From Micrococcaceae bacterium RIT 802 (GTDB lineage Bacteria; Actinomycetota; Actinomycetes; Actinomycetales; Micrococcaceae): 64,000 bases of DNA. The translations under genes were made by a program, and so were the position numbers. Under the pieces are notes generated by a model. It saw only the letters and a program-made list of their open reading frames with translations. It was not told the DNA's origin and ran no database searches. Where the stretch lies: positions 112,987 to 176,986 of the forward strand of contig JAFEMX010000009.1 of assembly GCA_016892645.1 (NCBI GenBank), written 5' to 3'. This document shows positions 36,062-44,607 of the stretch, in pieces; within the stretch, counting starts at the first letter, position 1; every line of letters begins with the position of its first letter.

Positions 36062-37384
36062 TCAGCGCTTGCCGAAGCTCCGGCGCGCCACCACCAGCCC
36101 CACGATCGAGATCAGGCCGATCACGATGTAGTAGTAGCTCGGCGCCAGCAGCGAGCCGGTGGAATTCACCAGCCACGCGAGGATCAGCGGGGCGAACCCG
36201 CCGAACAGGGTGACACCGACGTTGTAGGAAATGGACATGCCGGTGGTCCTGATGTTCGTCGGGAACATGTCGGCCAACAGGGCCGGCAACGGCCCGAAGT
36301 AGGCGGCCATCAGGATTCCGAGCACCACCTGGACGACGGTCAGCATGGCGACGCTCGGGGAAGCGACCAGCATCAGGAACAGCGGGAAGGCGACGACCAC
36401 CGCCACCACCGCTGCGCCCAGCATGACCCGAACGCAGCCGATCCGGTCGGCCACCTTGCCGGCCAGCGGAGCGCCGATCAGGGTGACGACGCCGGAAATG
36501 ATGCCACCCAGGTAACCCGCGTAGGAGGGCAGCTCCAGGTTCTGCACCGAGTACGTGGGCATGAACAGGATCAGGTAGACCGAGACGCTGGCCAGCCCGA
36601 CGATGGCCGCGGACGCCAACCAGCGTGGTGCCGCGTGGACGATCGTGGCGGTCAGCGGGGACTTGGCCAGGTTCCCGCGTTCTGCGGCAAAATCCGGCGT
36701 CTCCTCCATCCTGAGCCGGATGTACAAGCCGACCGGCCCGATGAGCAGGCCGAAGAAGAACGGGATGCGCCACCCCCAGCTGTACAGCGCGTCGTGGTCC
36801 AGGAAGGTGAACAGCGTGAACCCGAACGCGGAGGCGAGGAACATGGACACGCCCTGCGTGGCGACCTGCCAGCTGCCGTAGAAGGCCTTGCGGTCGGGGG
36901 CGTTCTCGATGAGGAACGCCGTGGCGGTGCCGAACTCCCCGCCGGCGGAGAAGCCCTGGATGAGCCGGGCGAGCAGGATCACCAGTGCCGCCGCCGGGCC
37001 CATGACGGCGGTCGTCGGCGCGCAGGCCATGATCAGGGTGCCGAGCATCATCAGCATGATCGTCAGGGTCAACGCACCCTTGCGGCCGTGCCGGTCGGCG
37101 AAGGAGCCGAGCACCATGGCCCCGATCGGGCGGACCAGGTAGGAGACCGCGAACGTGCCGAAGGTCAGCAGGATTCCGGTCGTCTGGCCGCCGGCCTGGC
37201 CGGCCGGTTCGAAGAACAGGGCGGAGATGACGACGGCGAACGAGGAGTAGACGATGATGTCGAACCACTCCAGCGCGTTGCCGATGGAGGACGCGACGAC
37301 GGCGCGGCGGGCGCGCGAGCGCTCGGCGGCGGTGACGGTGGTCGTGGCGGACGGTGCCCCGGGACCGGTGGCGGCCCGCCTCAT
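36062..37384 (-). CDS. MHS-type MFS transporter
   Basis: 440-residue symporter with about 12 membrane helices: NALEWFDIIVYSSFAV at helix 1, RHGRKGAL after helix 2, and FSAGGEFGTATAFLIENAPDRK in the centre. The ATG at 37384 overlaps the stop of the ArgE-like gene by four bases, so translation is coupled; the longer frame to 37504 is arginine-rich nonsense. Together they look like an uptake-plus-deacylation unit for an N-acyl amino acid or a similar acid (inference). Confidence 0.88.
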   Translation of the reverse strand: MRRAATGPGAPSATTTVTAAERSRARRAVVASSIGNALEWFDIIVYSSFAVVISALFFEPAGQAGGQTTGILLTFGTFAVSYLVRPIGAMVLGSFADRHGRKGALTLTIMLMMLGTLIMACAPTTAVMGPAAALVILLARLIQGFSAGGEFGTATAFLIENAPDRKAFYGSWQVATQGVSMFLASAFGFTLFTFLDHDALYSWGWRIPFFFGLLIGPVGLYIRLRMEETPDFAAERGNLAKSPLTATIVHAAPRWLASAAIVGLASVSVYLILFMPTYSVQNLELPSYAGYLGGIISGVVTLIGAPLAGKVADRIGCVRVMLGAAVVAVVVAFPLFLMLVASPSVAMLTVVQVVLGILMAAYFGPLPALLADMFPTNIRTTGMSISYNVGVTLFGGFAPLILAWLVNSTGSLLAPSYYYIVIGLISIVGLVVARRSFGKR

Positions 37385-38559
37385 GCCTGGTCCCGCCCGA
37401 GCCGGGCGATGAGGGAGTCCAGGAATGTCTCGCACGCCTCGAGCTGTTCGAGCTCGACGTATTCGTTGGCGGCGTGTGCGACGGCGATCTCCCCGGGCCC
37501 ACACACCACGGTCTCAATGCCGGCATTGTGGAACAGCCCGGCCTCGGTGCCGTAGGTGACCTTCCCCTCGGTCGGATACCCGCCGCACTCCTGGGCTAGG
37601 GTCGCGACGCCGGCGCCCGCATCGGTTTCCAGCCCGGGCCCTTGTGCCTTGACGACCAGGTCGATGCCGGCGGTCGGGTGTTCGGCCCGCATCTCGGGTT
37701 CCAGGACGTCGAAGAGGAACTCGCGGATCTGCGCCACGACCGGGGCCGTGTCCACGGTGCCCAGGGCGCGGAACTCGAATTCGATCTCGCAGGCGTCCGG
37801 GACGGTGTTGCCCGCAATGCCGCCGGAAATGAGGTTGACCCCGCCGGTGGTGAAGGGCACCGGGTAGGCGTCATCGAACGGGCCGTCCTGGCGCCACTGG
37901 TCGGTGAGCTGCCGGTAGAACTCGATGAAGCGGCCCGCATAGTGGATGGCGTTCAGGCCCTGTGGGGTGAGCGAGGAGTGCGCGGCTACTCCGCGGAAGC
38001 GGGCGCCGAACAGGTTGATCGACTTGTGCCCGCGGACCACCCGCATGCCCGAGGGTTCCCCGACGATGCAGGAGTCCGCCGCGATGCCGTGCCCGGTGAA
38101 CTCGTCGATCATGCGTTGGGCGCCGAGCAGGCCGACCTCCTCGTCGTAGGAGAAGGCCAGGTGCAATGGTTCGGCGAGGTCGGCGGCGGCGATCGCCTCC
38201 AGCCGGGACATGATGACCGCCAGGAAGCCCTTCATGTCCGCGGTGCCGCGTCCGTAGAGGCGGCCGTCGCGCTCGGTCACGGCGAAGGGGTCGCTGTCCC
38301 AGTCCTGTCCCTCCACGGGCACGACGTCGGTGTGTCCGGAGAGCACGACGCCTCCCGTGGTCCTGCCATCGTGGGCGGGGAACGTGGCGAACAGGTTGGC
38401 CTTGCGGATGCCGTCTTCCTGCTCGTGCGGGAACAATACGGGCTCGATCCCGTGTTTGCGCAGTTCGCCGGCCACGCAGTCGATCAGCTGCAGGTTCGAT
38501 CGGTGCGATGTGGTGTCGAAGGCGACGAGTCGTGTGAGCCAGTCAACAGTAGAAGTCAT
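37381..38559 (-). CDS. argE: acetylornithine deacetylase-like M20 hydrolase
   Basis: 392-residue zinc hydrolase. Metal/catalytic segments are intact: LSGHTDVVPVEGQDW with SDPF, GRGTADMKGF, then YDEEVGLLGA and the VGEPSGMRVVRGHK stretch typical of ArgE. The C-terminal part contains TYGTEAGLFHNAG and CGPGEIAVAHAANEYV, also ArgE-like. ArgE removes the acetyl group of N-acetylornithine, but no arginine genes are nearby and it is paired with a transporter, so the real substrate may be another N-acyl amino acid. Confidence 0.85.
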   Translation of the reverse strand: MTSTVDWLTRLVAFDTTSHRSNLQLIDCVAGELRKHGIEPVLFPHEQEDGIRKANLFATFPAHDGRTTGGVVLSGHTDVVPVEGQDWDSDPFAVTERDGRLYGRGTADMKGFLAVIMSRLEAIAAADLAEPLHLAFSYDEEVGLLGAQRMIDEFTGHGIAADSCIVGEPSGMRVVRGHKSINLFGARFRGVAAHSSLTPQGLNAIHYAGRFIEFYRQLTDQWRQDGPFDDAYPVPFTTGGVNLISGGIAGNTVPDACEIEFEFRALGTVDTAPVVAQIREFLFDVLEPEMRAEHPTAGIDLVVKAQGPGLETDAGAGVATLAQECGGYPTEGKVTYGTEAGLFHNAGIETVVCGPGEIAVAHAANEYVELEQLEACETFLDSLIARLGRDQA

Positions 38560-38662
38560 GCAGGAACTCTACACTCGCGACCCACCCCGACGGCTGGGTG
38601 TCGGGCCCGGTCAGCGCGCGGGGCGGGGGCCCAGGGCCGCCGCCCCGCGCTACCGGAATCGA

Positions 38663-39415
38663 TCATGCGGAGGCGAGGACCTCCGGTTGCTGGATGAATC
38701 CCGTACCCGCGGCAGTGTCACGCGTGGCATGGTCGTAGGCGAAGACGAGGGCACCGCCGCCGTGTCGGAGCTCGTGGTTCGCTCCATCACGCAGGCCGAA
38801 CGCGCCGTAGTTTTCCGCCCAGGAGCCATCGATGGCGAACTTGAAGGCGTAGGTCCCCGCGGGCAGCTCGGCCCCGAGCTTCCACAGCCCGTCGGCGGCG
38901 TCGAAGGACATCTGCGCCTGCTCGGCCCGCGGATCCCAGTTCCCGTCTGCGCCGAGCAGCACGGTGAAGTCCCCGACCAGCGCCACGGCCGAGGGCTGGC
39001 GGGAAGCGGGCGAGGGGGACGCCCCGTCGGGGACGACGGAGAGCTCTGCCGGCGCGCCGGGAAGGGCCGCCGGCGCGGCCCCGGGCAAGGCAATTCCGCC
39101 ATCGAGGGCACGAACGAGGTCCCGCGGATCCGCGAACCTCTCGGCTGCCCGCTGGCCCTCCTCGGTGATGGCCCACCCGCCGCGTCCCTTGGTTATCCAA
39201 CCCGCCTTGACGAGCCGGGCGGTGGCCGTGGCGAGGCTTTTGAAGCCCCGCGGCACCCCGCCGCTGAGCAGGACCTGCTCGTGGTCCGTCGGCGGGACGC
39301 GGAGCAGCGCCTCGGTGACAACCTCGTGGCCGGTACGCCGTGATCCGGCCCGATGGGCATCGGCCAGGATCTCGAGGACGGACTTCAGGCGCAGGGTGGT
39401 CTCGGGCGTAGCCAT
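38663..39415 (-). CDS. winged-helix protein fused to a pullulanase-type X25/CBM48-like domain
   Basis: 250 residues. The first 100 look like a winged helix (EILADAHRAGSRRTGHEVVTEALL, LATATARLVKAGWITKGRGGWAITEEG). After a proline/alanine linker (about 115-145), residues 146-235 form an X25/early-set beta-sandwich: VALVGDFTVLLGADGNWDP, LWKLGAELPAGTYAFKFAIDGSW, NYGAFG. Such modules occur in pullulanases and bind or pack against glucans; here there is no catalytic domain. The start at 39415 has AAGGAA six bases upstream. Possibly a glycogen-sensing DNA-binding protein; this is inference. Confidence 0.75.
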   Translation of the reverse strand: MATPETTLRLKSVLEILADAHRAGSRRTGHEVVTEALLRVPPTDHEQVLLSGGVPRGFKSLATATARLVKAGWITKGRGGWAITEEGQRAAERFADPRDLVRALDGGIALPGAAPAALPGAPAELSVVPDGASPSPASRQPSAVALVGDFTVLLGADGNWDPRAEQAQMSFDAADGLWKLGAELPAGTYAFKFAIDGSWAENYGAFGLRDGANHELRHGGGALVFAYDHATRDTAAGTGFIQQPEVLASA

Positions 39416-39535
39416 GGGGGTTCCTTCGGGTGCAGATGCGGGATGCGGAATGTCCAGTATCGGTGGCATGACCGGGCCGACCGGTGAGCGGCGCATTCAC
39501 CGAAGTCGATCGGCGTGTTGCCCTTGATGCACACC

Positions 39536-39575
39536 CGAGGACGACGACGGCGCCTGGGCAGCGCCGTCGTCCTCG
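39536..39575 (-). terminator. GC-rich hairpin after the F420-reductase-like gene
   Basis: CGAGGACGACG(ACG)GCGC pairs with GCGCCGTCGTCCTCG around CTGGGCA, with a three-base bulge. It is 25 bases downstream of the stop at 39601. A related GAGGACGACGGCG stem is found at 44550. Confidence 0.65.
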
Positions 39576-39600
39576 GGGAGTGGATGGAGACGGGAAGTGC

Positions 39601-40173
39601 CTAGACGACGGCGAAGCCGCCGGTCCACTGGATCTTCTCGGCGGCCGCGAGGGTCAGCTGCAGGAAGCCCATGGCCTCGAGCTCACGGGCGCGGGACAGC
39701 GCGCCGGCGTCGAGTGCCTTCACGCCACCGGCGGTGATGATCCCGGCCAACTCGGCCTTGGCGGCGGCGTCGTCTCCGGCGATGAGGACCGTGGTGGTGT
39801 TCGCGCCCAGTGAGTGGGAGGACAGGGTGGCGGCGAAGTTGGTGTTGAAGGCCTTCAGGACCTTGGACTGCGGCAACGCGGCGGCGAGCTCGGCGGCTGC
39901 GGAGCTGTCGGCCGGGACGGTCAGGGAATCGAAGGTCTCGAAGTTCAGCGGGTTGGTGATGTCGACGACGACCTTGCCGGCGAGCTGCTCGCCGCGGGCC
40001 TCGACGATGGCCTGCAGCGCCGGGTAGGGCACGGCCAGGATGACGATGTCGCCGGTGACTACCTTGTCGGTGTCCTGGGTGTTCAGGAGCTCGACGTTGT
40101 TTCCGCCAGCGCTGACGATGGACGAGATGGCCTGGCCCATGTTTCCTGTTCCGATGATGCTGACGTTCGCCAT
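39601..40173 (-). CDS. NADPH-dependent F420 reductase-like NAD(P)-binding protein
   Basis: 190-residue single-domain Rossmann protein: MANVSIIGTGNMGQAI carries the GxGxxG dinucleotide motif, then VVDITNPLNFETFDSL and KAFNTNFAATL, features of the F420-dependent NADP reductase/putative dinucleotide-binding family. The start at 40173 has AAGGAG six bases upstream; the frame further upstream to 40209 is not needed. Cofactor preference (NADP alone or F420) is not certain. A promoter with a palindrome lies directly upstream. Confidence 0.85.
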   Translation of the reverse strand: MANVSIIGTGNMGQAISSIVSAGGNNVELLNTQDTDKVVTGDIVILAVPYPALQAIVEARGEQLAGKVVVDITNPLNFETFDSLTVPADSSAAAELAAALPQSKVLKAFNTNFAATLSSHSLGANTTTVLIAGDDAAAKAELAGIITAGGVKALDAGALSRARELEAMGFLQLTLAAAEKIQWTGGFAVV

Positions 40174-40196
40174 GGTGTGCTCCTTCATGAGATTTG

Positions 40197-40243
40197 CTTG
40201 ATCTTTCAAGTAATAGTGTACGCCTCAATCATTTAATGATCAA
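40197..40243 (-). promoter_or_regulatory. promoter and palindromic operator of the reductase gene
   Basis: On the minus strand TTGATC (40243-40238) and TACACT (40220-40215) are spaced 17 bases, a good sigma-A promoter. The inverted repeat CTTGA-N4-TCAAG at 40197-40210 lies over the expected transcription start, and CTTGATC recurs at the -35 element, so a dimeric repressor probably acts here (MarR/HxlR type is a guess). Confidence 0.55.
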
Positions 40244-40412
40244 GCGTTTTGTACGACCGATGTGGTCCGGACGGGCCGTGTTTCAAATTGTCGGTGACAC
40301 CACATATGTTGGTTTATGCATCAACCAACCGATGCCGGCCGGATTGCCTGGGGGGCATTCCGGCCGATCACTCGACCACGCAGCGTCTGCTGCCGTATTC
40401 CATGGGGGAATC

Positions 40413-41222
40413 ATGTCTGTACAAAATCCCACTACACCTGCGCCCGGAGTGCCGGCACCGGCTCCGAAAACCACCGCCGGGAAGGGGCTGGGCATCGCCG
40501 CGCTGATCGTGGCCATCGTCGCCCTGCTGCTCTGCTGGGTGCCGATCATCAACAACTTCGCCGCCTTCCTCGGGTTCGTTTCACTCGTGCTGGGCATCAT
40601 CTCGCTGGTCATTGCCGCCAAGCGCCGGGGCAGCAAGGGCCTCGGCATTGCCGCGACGGTCATTTCCGTGGTGGCGATCGTCATGGTCTTCGTGACCCAG
40701 GCCGCGTATGTGGCCGCCATCGACAGCGTCAGCACTGCTGTGGAGGACTCGATGGACGGGGAGGTCGCTGCCCCCGCCGAAGTCGTCGAGCAGGCTGCCG
40801 ACACGGCGAAGGTCCTGGCCCTCGGGAAGGCGGCGACCGTCGGCTCCTACCAGGTGGCCGTGACATCCGTTGACCTGAACGGCGCCAAGGACATCGAGAC
40901 CGCGAACCCGTTCAACGACAAGGCCAAGGGGCAGTATGTCCTGGCCGACCTGTCGGTGACCTATGAGGGTGACAAGGAAGGCACCGCCTGGATGGACCTG
41001 CAGCCCGAGCTGGTCGGTTCGGACTCCCGGATCTACGACACCTCGACCTGCATGGCCGTGACCGAGAAGCCGGCTGCCGAGACTCCGGGGCTGACCCGCG
41101 GCGGCAGCGCCTCCTACCAGGTCTGCTTCGATGTCCCGAAGGCAGCGCTCAAGGACGCCACGCTGCGCGTCGGCGAGACCATCTCTTTCGATGACGAGTC
41201 GGTCCTCTGGGCGACCAAGTAG
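40413..41222 (+). CDS. DUF4190/DUF4352-like membrane protein
   Basis: 269 residues. After a proline-rich cytoplasmic tail come two membrane helices (GIAALIVAIVALLLCWVPII and FLGFVSLVLGIISLVIAA) and a third (GIAATVISVVAIVMVFVTQ), a DUF4190-like arrangement. The rest is extracytoplasmic and ends with a DUF4352-type immunoglobulin-like domain (KGQYVLADLSVTYEGDKEGTAW; two cysteines in STCMAV and YQVCFDV probably bonded). GGGGGAA precedes the ATG at 40413. Surface protein of unknown role. Confidence 0.8.
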   Translation: MSVQNPTTPAPGVPAPAPKTTAGKGLGIAALIVAIVALLLCWVPIINNFAAFLGFVSLVLGIISLVIAAKRRGSKGLGIAATVISVVAIVMVFVTQAAYVAAIDSVSTAVEDSMDGEVAAPAEVVEQAADTAKVLALGKAATVGSYQVAVTSVDLNGAKDIETANPFNDKAKGQYVLADLSVTYEGDKEGTAWMDLQPELVGSDSRIYDTSTCMAVTEKPAAETPGLTRGGSASYQVCFDVPKAALKDATLRVGETISFDDESVLWATK

Positions 41223-41265
41223 CCAGAAGGCTGTCGGGGGCCGTGTGATCTAACCCCTGGACAAG

Positions 41266-41312
41266 GCGGGGCGACGGCGGAACGAGGGTTCCGCCGTCGC
41301 CCCGCTTTTTTG
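41266..41312 (+). terminator. strong rho-independent terminator
   Basis: An 18-bp perfect stem, GCGGGGCGACGGCGGAAC with its complement, a GAGG loop, and a run of Ts (41106 side in the stem continuation: TTTTTT at 41306-41311). It ends the transcript of the membrane protein gene. Confidence 0.92.
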
Positions 41313-41347
41313 TCAGCTGGTGGCGCAGCCTGATGCGCCCGAGGGCG

Positions 41348-41932
41348 TTACTTAAGGACGGATCCGCTCTTGGCGTCGACGACGACGTCCTTGCTGCCCT
41401 GCCCGTTGTCGACATCCAACTCGACCTTCCACTGCATGGCACCGTCTTCGTCGTCGGCCTCGGCCTCATCGATTCTCATGCCCGGGGCCTCCTCCTGCGC
41501 AGTTTTCAGAGCCTCGGTGAGCGGGACCTCGATGCCCTCGAACTCCTTCACTTCCTTGGCGTCGGTGGAGACCTTCTGGCGCTGCTCGGCCTTCTGGGCG
41601 GCTTCATCGACAGTCACTGCGTAAAGCGCCGAACCGTCCAGGACCTCGACCTTGTAGCCGCCCGCTCCGTCGTCGAGGCGGTCGATGCCCATGGCCTTCC
41701 CGCCCGTCGATTCGGCGGTCGAGATGGCGGTGAATGCGAGGTCGTCGGCCCCGGTGCCCGTCTGGGAGGCGGAGGCGCTGGACGCACTTGGCGCGACGGC
41801 CTCGGAGGTGCCCCCGACACCGCCATCGGCGGCTTCCTCCGAACCGCCCGTGCCGCTGCAGCCGGAGAGCAGCGAAGTGGACAGGATTCCGACGGTGAGG
41901 GCAACTGCGGCCCGTGGAATGCGAGTTGTCAT
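41348..41932 (-). CDS. PepSY-domain lipoprotein
   Basis: 194-residue secreted protein. The lipobox LLSGC near residue 25 predicts a lipid-anchored cysteine; a serine/alanine-rich linker follows. Two PepSY-like repeats are seen: FTAISTAESTGGKAMGIDRLDDGAGGYKVEVL and LTEALKTAQEEAPGMRIDEAEAD with WKVELDVDNGQGSKDVVVDAKSG. PepSY domains often modulate peptidases or act in envelope homeostasis. Single gene. Confidence 0.85.
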   Translation of the reverse strand: MTTRIPRAAVALTVGILSTSLLSGCSGTGGSEEAADGGVGGTSEAVAPSASSASASQTGTGADDLAFTAISTAESTGGKAMGIDRLDDGAGGYKVEVLDGSALYAVTVDEAAQKAEQRQKVSTDAKEVKEFEGIEVPLTEALKTAQEEAPGMRIDEAEADDEDGAMQWKVELDVDNGQGSKDVVVDAKSGSVLK

Positions 41933-42016
41933 GAACCCTGCCTACCACCGGCCGGGGGAACGCAACAGGGATTGTGCAGCTGCCCGCGGAAAGCACCCCC
42001 CTTAACCGCCGCTCCC

Positions 42017-42868
42017 TTAGGAGTCCGCCCCGGCATAGGCGTCGCTGCACGTCTGCAACGTCCGTCGATCGAAATCGGGTACTCCCGACGTGGGGAGCCA
42101 GCCCTGTGGTGTCCTAAACCAACTTCGAACACCGTCCTGGCTATTGTCGGGTGATGTCGTTGGTTCATCCAGCGTGCAGAGGAGACTCAGCAGACCACCC
42201 GCCTCGTCGCGGGAGGCCTGCATGGCAACGTTCTCGTCATCCTGGAGGGCGGTGTTGTAGGTCTTCTGGTGGGGTGCGATGCCGCGGCGTGGGTAGTTGG
42301 CCAGCTGGGTGGCGAGCCGGCGGTCGACAATTTCTTCGCTGATCCGCAGCGCGCCATTGATGGATTCCAGTCCCACCAGAATGCGATAGTCCACCAGGCG
42401 CCCGCGGCTGGGCATCGATGTGTCGCCAAACCCTTCGTAGTGACGGACGTCGACTTGGAAGACGTTGTGCCGCTTCTCCACGGTCTGGATGTCGCTGATG
42501 ACTTCCGCCCAGGAATAAGGCGCCCACAGCTGGTCGAAGTCATCGAGGGGAACGCGGTCGCGCTGCGCATCGGTGAGGAGCAACCATGCCCGCCGGGGTT
42601 CGGCGCCACCGGCTTGGCCGTAGTAACGCATGATCGCTGTCCGGGCTGAGGCGGTATCGATTTGGTTGTACTCCTCGCCGCACCACTTCTGGACCAGGGC
42701 GAAGCGGTTTCCCCAGGTGGACGTGCAAGCGCTGGCAACCGCTGGCGTCCAACCAAAGGGGAGGCCCACCATGAACAGCACCACGGACAAGACGGAGTCG
42801 AAGATGGCCCGGGAGATCTTGGCGAACCGTTCAAGAGCCGTGGGTTGGTGTTGTCGATCCTCGCTCAT
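42017..42868 (-). CDS. DUF1266-like protein with one membrane helix
   Basis: 283 residues from the ATG at 42868. An N-terminal hydrophobic segment (AIFDSVLSVVLFMVGLPFGWTPAV) is followed by a soluble region with DTASARTAIMRYYG and FDQLWAPYSWAEVISDIQTVEK, then a C-terminal part rich in acidic residues. The general pattern recalls DUF1266 proteins, but I am not sure. Function unknown. Confidence 0.6.
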   Translation of the reverse strand: MSEDRQHQPTALERFAKISRAIFDSVLSVVLFMVGLPFGWTPAVASACTSTWGNRFALVQKWCGEEYNQIDTASARTAIMRYYGQAGGAEPRRAWLLLTDAQRDRVPLDDFDQLWAPYSWAEVISDIQTVEKRHNVFQVDVRHYEGFGDTSMPSRGRLVDYRILVGLESINGALRISEEIVDRRLATQLANYPRRGIAPHQKTYNTALQDDENVAMQASRDEAGGLLSLLCTLDEPTTSPDNSQDGVRSWFRTPQGWLPTSGVPDFDRRTLQTCSDAYAGADS

Positions 42869-43026
42869 GATTGCCGCCCCTGTCCGATATTCAGGCTGAC
42901 CAACGTGGACGCATGGGATCATGTGGGCCGGTCGGCCACAACGGGAATGCGCACCCCTCTTGCTCCCGCGTACTTAAGTACGATGCGTCCAAACGGTCCA
43001 GACACTGGCGAGGGGATACCTCATCG

Positions 43027-43203
43027 AGCACGGTGACTGCCGCGTTGATGAAGCCGGCGTCGCCGGAGAGCAGGAAGGCGACGAGCTGGCCGACCTCCTC
43101 GGGCTTGCCGAAGCGCTTCATCGGGTTGGGCTCGACGAACGCCTTGCCGACCTCTTCCCAGTTCTCCGGGTCGAGCTGCTTCAGGGAGCCCTCGACCACC
43201 ACC
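43027..43203 (-). pseudogene. C-terminal fragment of a short-chain dehydrogenase
   Basis: In the minus-strand frame, GSLKQLDPENWEEVGKAFVE, MKRFGKPEEVGQLVAFLLSG and GFINAAV form the C-terminal cofactor/substrate region of an SDR. The Rossmann half is missing upstream and the final residues are replaced. No start codon exists, so this is a relic about 60 codons long. Confidence 0.7.
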
Positions 43204-43296
43204 ACGCCGAGCCGATCGCCACGGCCACGGCGGGTCGGGAAGACGATGGCCGCGCTGCGGAACGACCGGGCGTCGCGGCTCCGGAGCCGGCTCCGT

Positions 43297-43857
43297 TCAG
43301 AGCCCTTCCAGGAGGGCGTCGCGCAACTCTTCGTCGAGCACCTTCGGGACCTCCACGACCACCCCGAGCGCCTGGATCGCCCGGCTGAAGTAGTTCCGGG
43401 CTGCCGCCGCCAGGGCGATGTCCACGATCTCCCGGTCGGTGAAGCCGGCCTCGCGCAGGACGCGGGCATCGCCGTCGTCCATCGAGGAGGAGTCGGTGCT
43501 CATCCGGTAGGCGAAGTCCATCATGGCGACCTCGGCGTCGATGAGGCCGGCGTGGTGGTAGTCGAGGGCGACCGCGCGCAGGTGGTCCGCCCCGAGGATC
43601 GGCAGCGACTTGGCACCGTGGGCCAGACGGCAGTGCCTCGAGCGGATTCCGGCCGCCGCGGCCAAGGTGACCAGTTCCCATCGGCGGGCGCCGAGGGGTT
43701 TGGCGATGGCCCGGACGAGGGCTTCCCAGGCGTCGTGCGCCTCCGGGTTGACGGCCATGACCCGCGTGTAATCCGGCACGAAACCCTGGTTGGTGCGGGT
43801 GCGTTCGTAGATGGCCTCGGTGGCCGGTGAATCCTGCGGCGTTTCGATGATGCCCAT
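43297..43857 (-). CDS. carboxymuconolactone decarboxylase / AhpD-like protein
   Basis: 186 residues of the peroxidase-related AhpD fold: FVPDYTRVMAVNPEAHDAWEALVRAI, then SRHCRLAHGAKSL where the redox motif CxxC of AhpD is reduced to a single cysteine, and FTDREIVDIALAAAARNYFSRA. AAGGAG stands eight bases before the ATG at 43857. The one-cysteine form is common in this subgroup and suggests peroxidase-type rather than disulfide chemistry. Substrate unknown. Confidence 0.85.
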   Translation of the reverse strand: MGIIETPQDSPATEAIYERTRTNQGFVPDYTRVMAVNPEAHDAWEALVRAIAKPLGARRWELVTLAAAAGIRSRHCRLAHGAKSLPILGADHLRAVALDYHHAGLIDAEVAMMDFAYRMSTDSSSMDDGDARVLREAGFTDREIVDIALAAAARNYFSRAIQALGVVVEVPKVLDEELRDALLEGL

Positions 43858-43924
43858 GGCCGTGCTCCTTCTCGTGCGGTCATTATGGGCCTCATCGACG
43901 CGGGCGTAAAGATCGTGGCGATGC

Positions 43925-44491
43925 CTACGGGCAGGGTGCGCCAACGGGGATGTCCACGGTGGTTTTCCCACCCGTGGACGAGACCTCCAGCGGCAGGCAT
44001 TGTGGTTTTGCCATCCACACCCCGCCCGGGTAGACGACCCAATCGTCCTCGGGGCCGGGGGCCGGGCATCCGCGGATCCGCAGCGTGCCGGTGGGTTGCT
44101 GGCTGTTGGTTCCCCAACTGATCTTGGCCTCGCCGCGCAGCGTGGCCGGCACGGCGATCTGCAGCGGGCGATCAACCCGTAGCGCCAGGCCGGTCTTCTG
44201 GAAGTGCAGGCCGGCGTCGTCCGCGTTGCCTTCATGCCACTGCAGCATGTCGCCGCTGAAGGTCAGCGCCATGAGGCCGGGCACGCCCCGGCCGCTGGTG
44301 TTCTCCGTCCCACCGGGCCCGGCCCAGATGGGGTTCGCGCAGTCGAGGTCCTGTACCCCGGCCTCCGTCGTCCCGGTGGGCGACGGCGTCGGCGGTTCGC
44401 CCGGCGACGGGCTGTCGCACGAGGCCAGCACCAGCACGGCGGCGACACCCATGACGACGACGGCACTCCGGGGCAACCTGGCAGGACCCAT
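43925..44491 (-). CDS. DUF4232-like lipoprotein
   Basis: 188 residues. A signal peptide ends in the lipobox VLASC near residue 25, followed by a proline/threonine-rich linker and a beta-rich domain (GVPGLMALTFSG, ALRVDRPLQIAVPATL, TLRIRGCPAPG) like actinobacterial cell-surface DUF4232 proteins. Two or more cysteines outside the lipobox could be paired. No function is known. Confidence 0.75.
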   Translation of the reverse strand: MGPARLPRSAVVVMGVAAVLVLASCDSPSPGEPPTPSPTGTTEAGVQDLDCANPIWAGPGGTENTSGRGVPGLMALTFSGDMLQWHEGNADDAGLHFQKTGLALRVDRPLQIAVPATLRGEAKISWGTNSQQPTGTLRIRGCPAPGPEDDWVVYPGGVWMAKPQCLPLEVSSTGGKTTVDIPVGAPCP

Positions 44492-44549
44492 GCCCGCAGG
44501 CTACGCCGGGGCGGGGAACACGTCGAGGCCAGGCGGCACCACGCGCAAA

Positions 44550-44589
44550 GGAGGACGACGGCGATGCCCAAGCACCGCCGTCGTCCTCC
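44550..44589 (-). terminator. GC-rich hairpin after the M20 amidohydrolase
   Basis: GGAGGACGACGGCG at 44550-44563 pairs with CGCCGTCGTCCTCC at 44576-44589 over a loop of about 12 bases. It ends the riboswitch-controlled operon 18 bases after the last stop codon, and shares its arm sequence with the hairpin at 39536. Confidence 0.7.
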
Positions 44590-44607
44590 CCGTGGTTGTT
44601 GCTGGTC

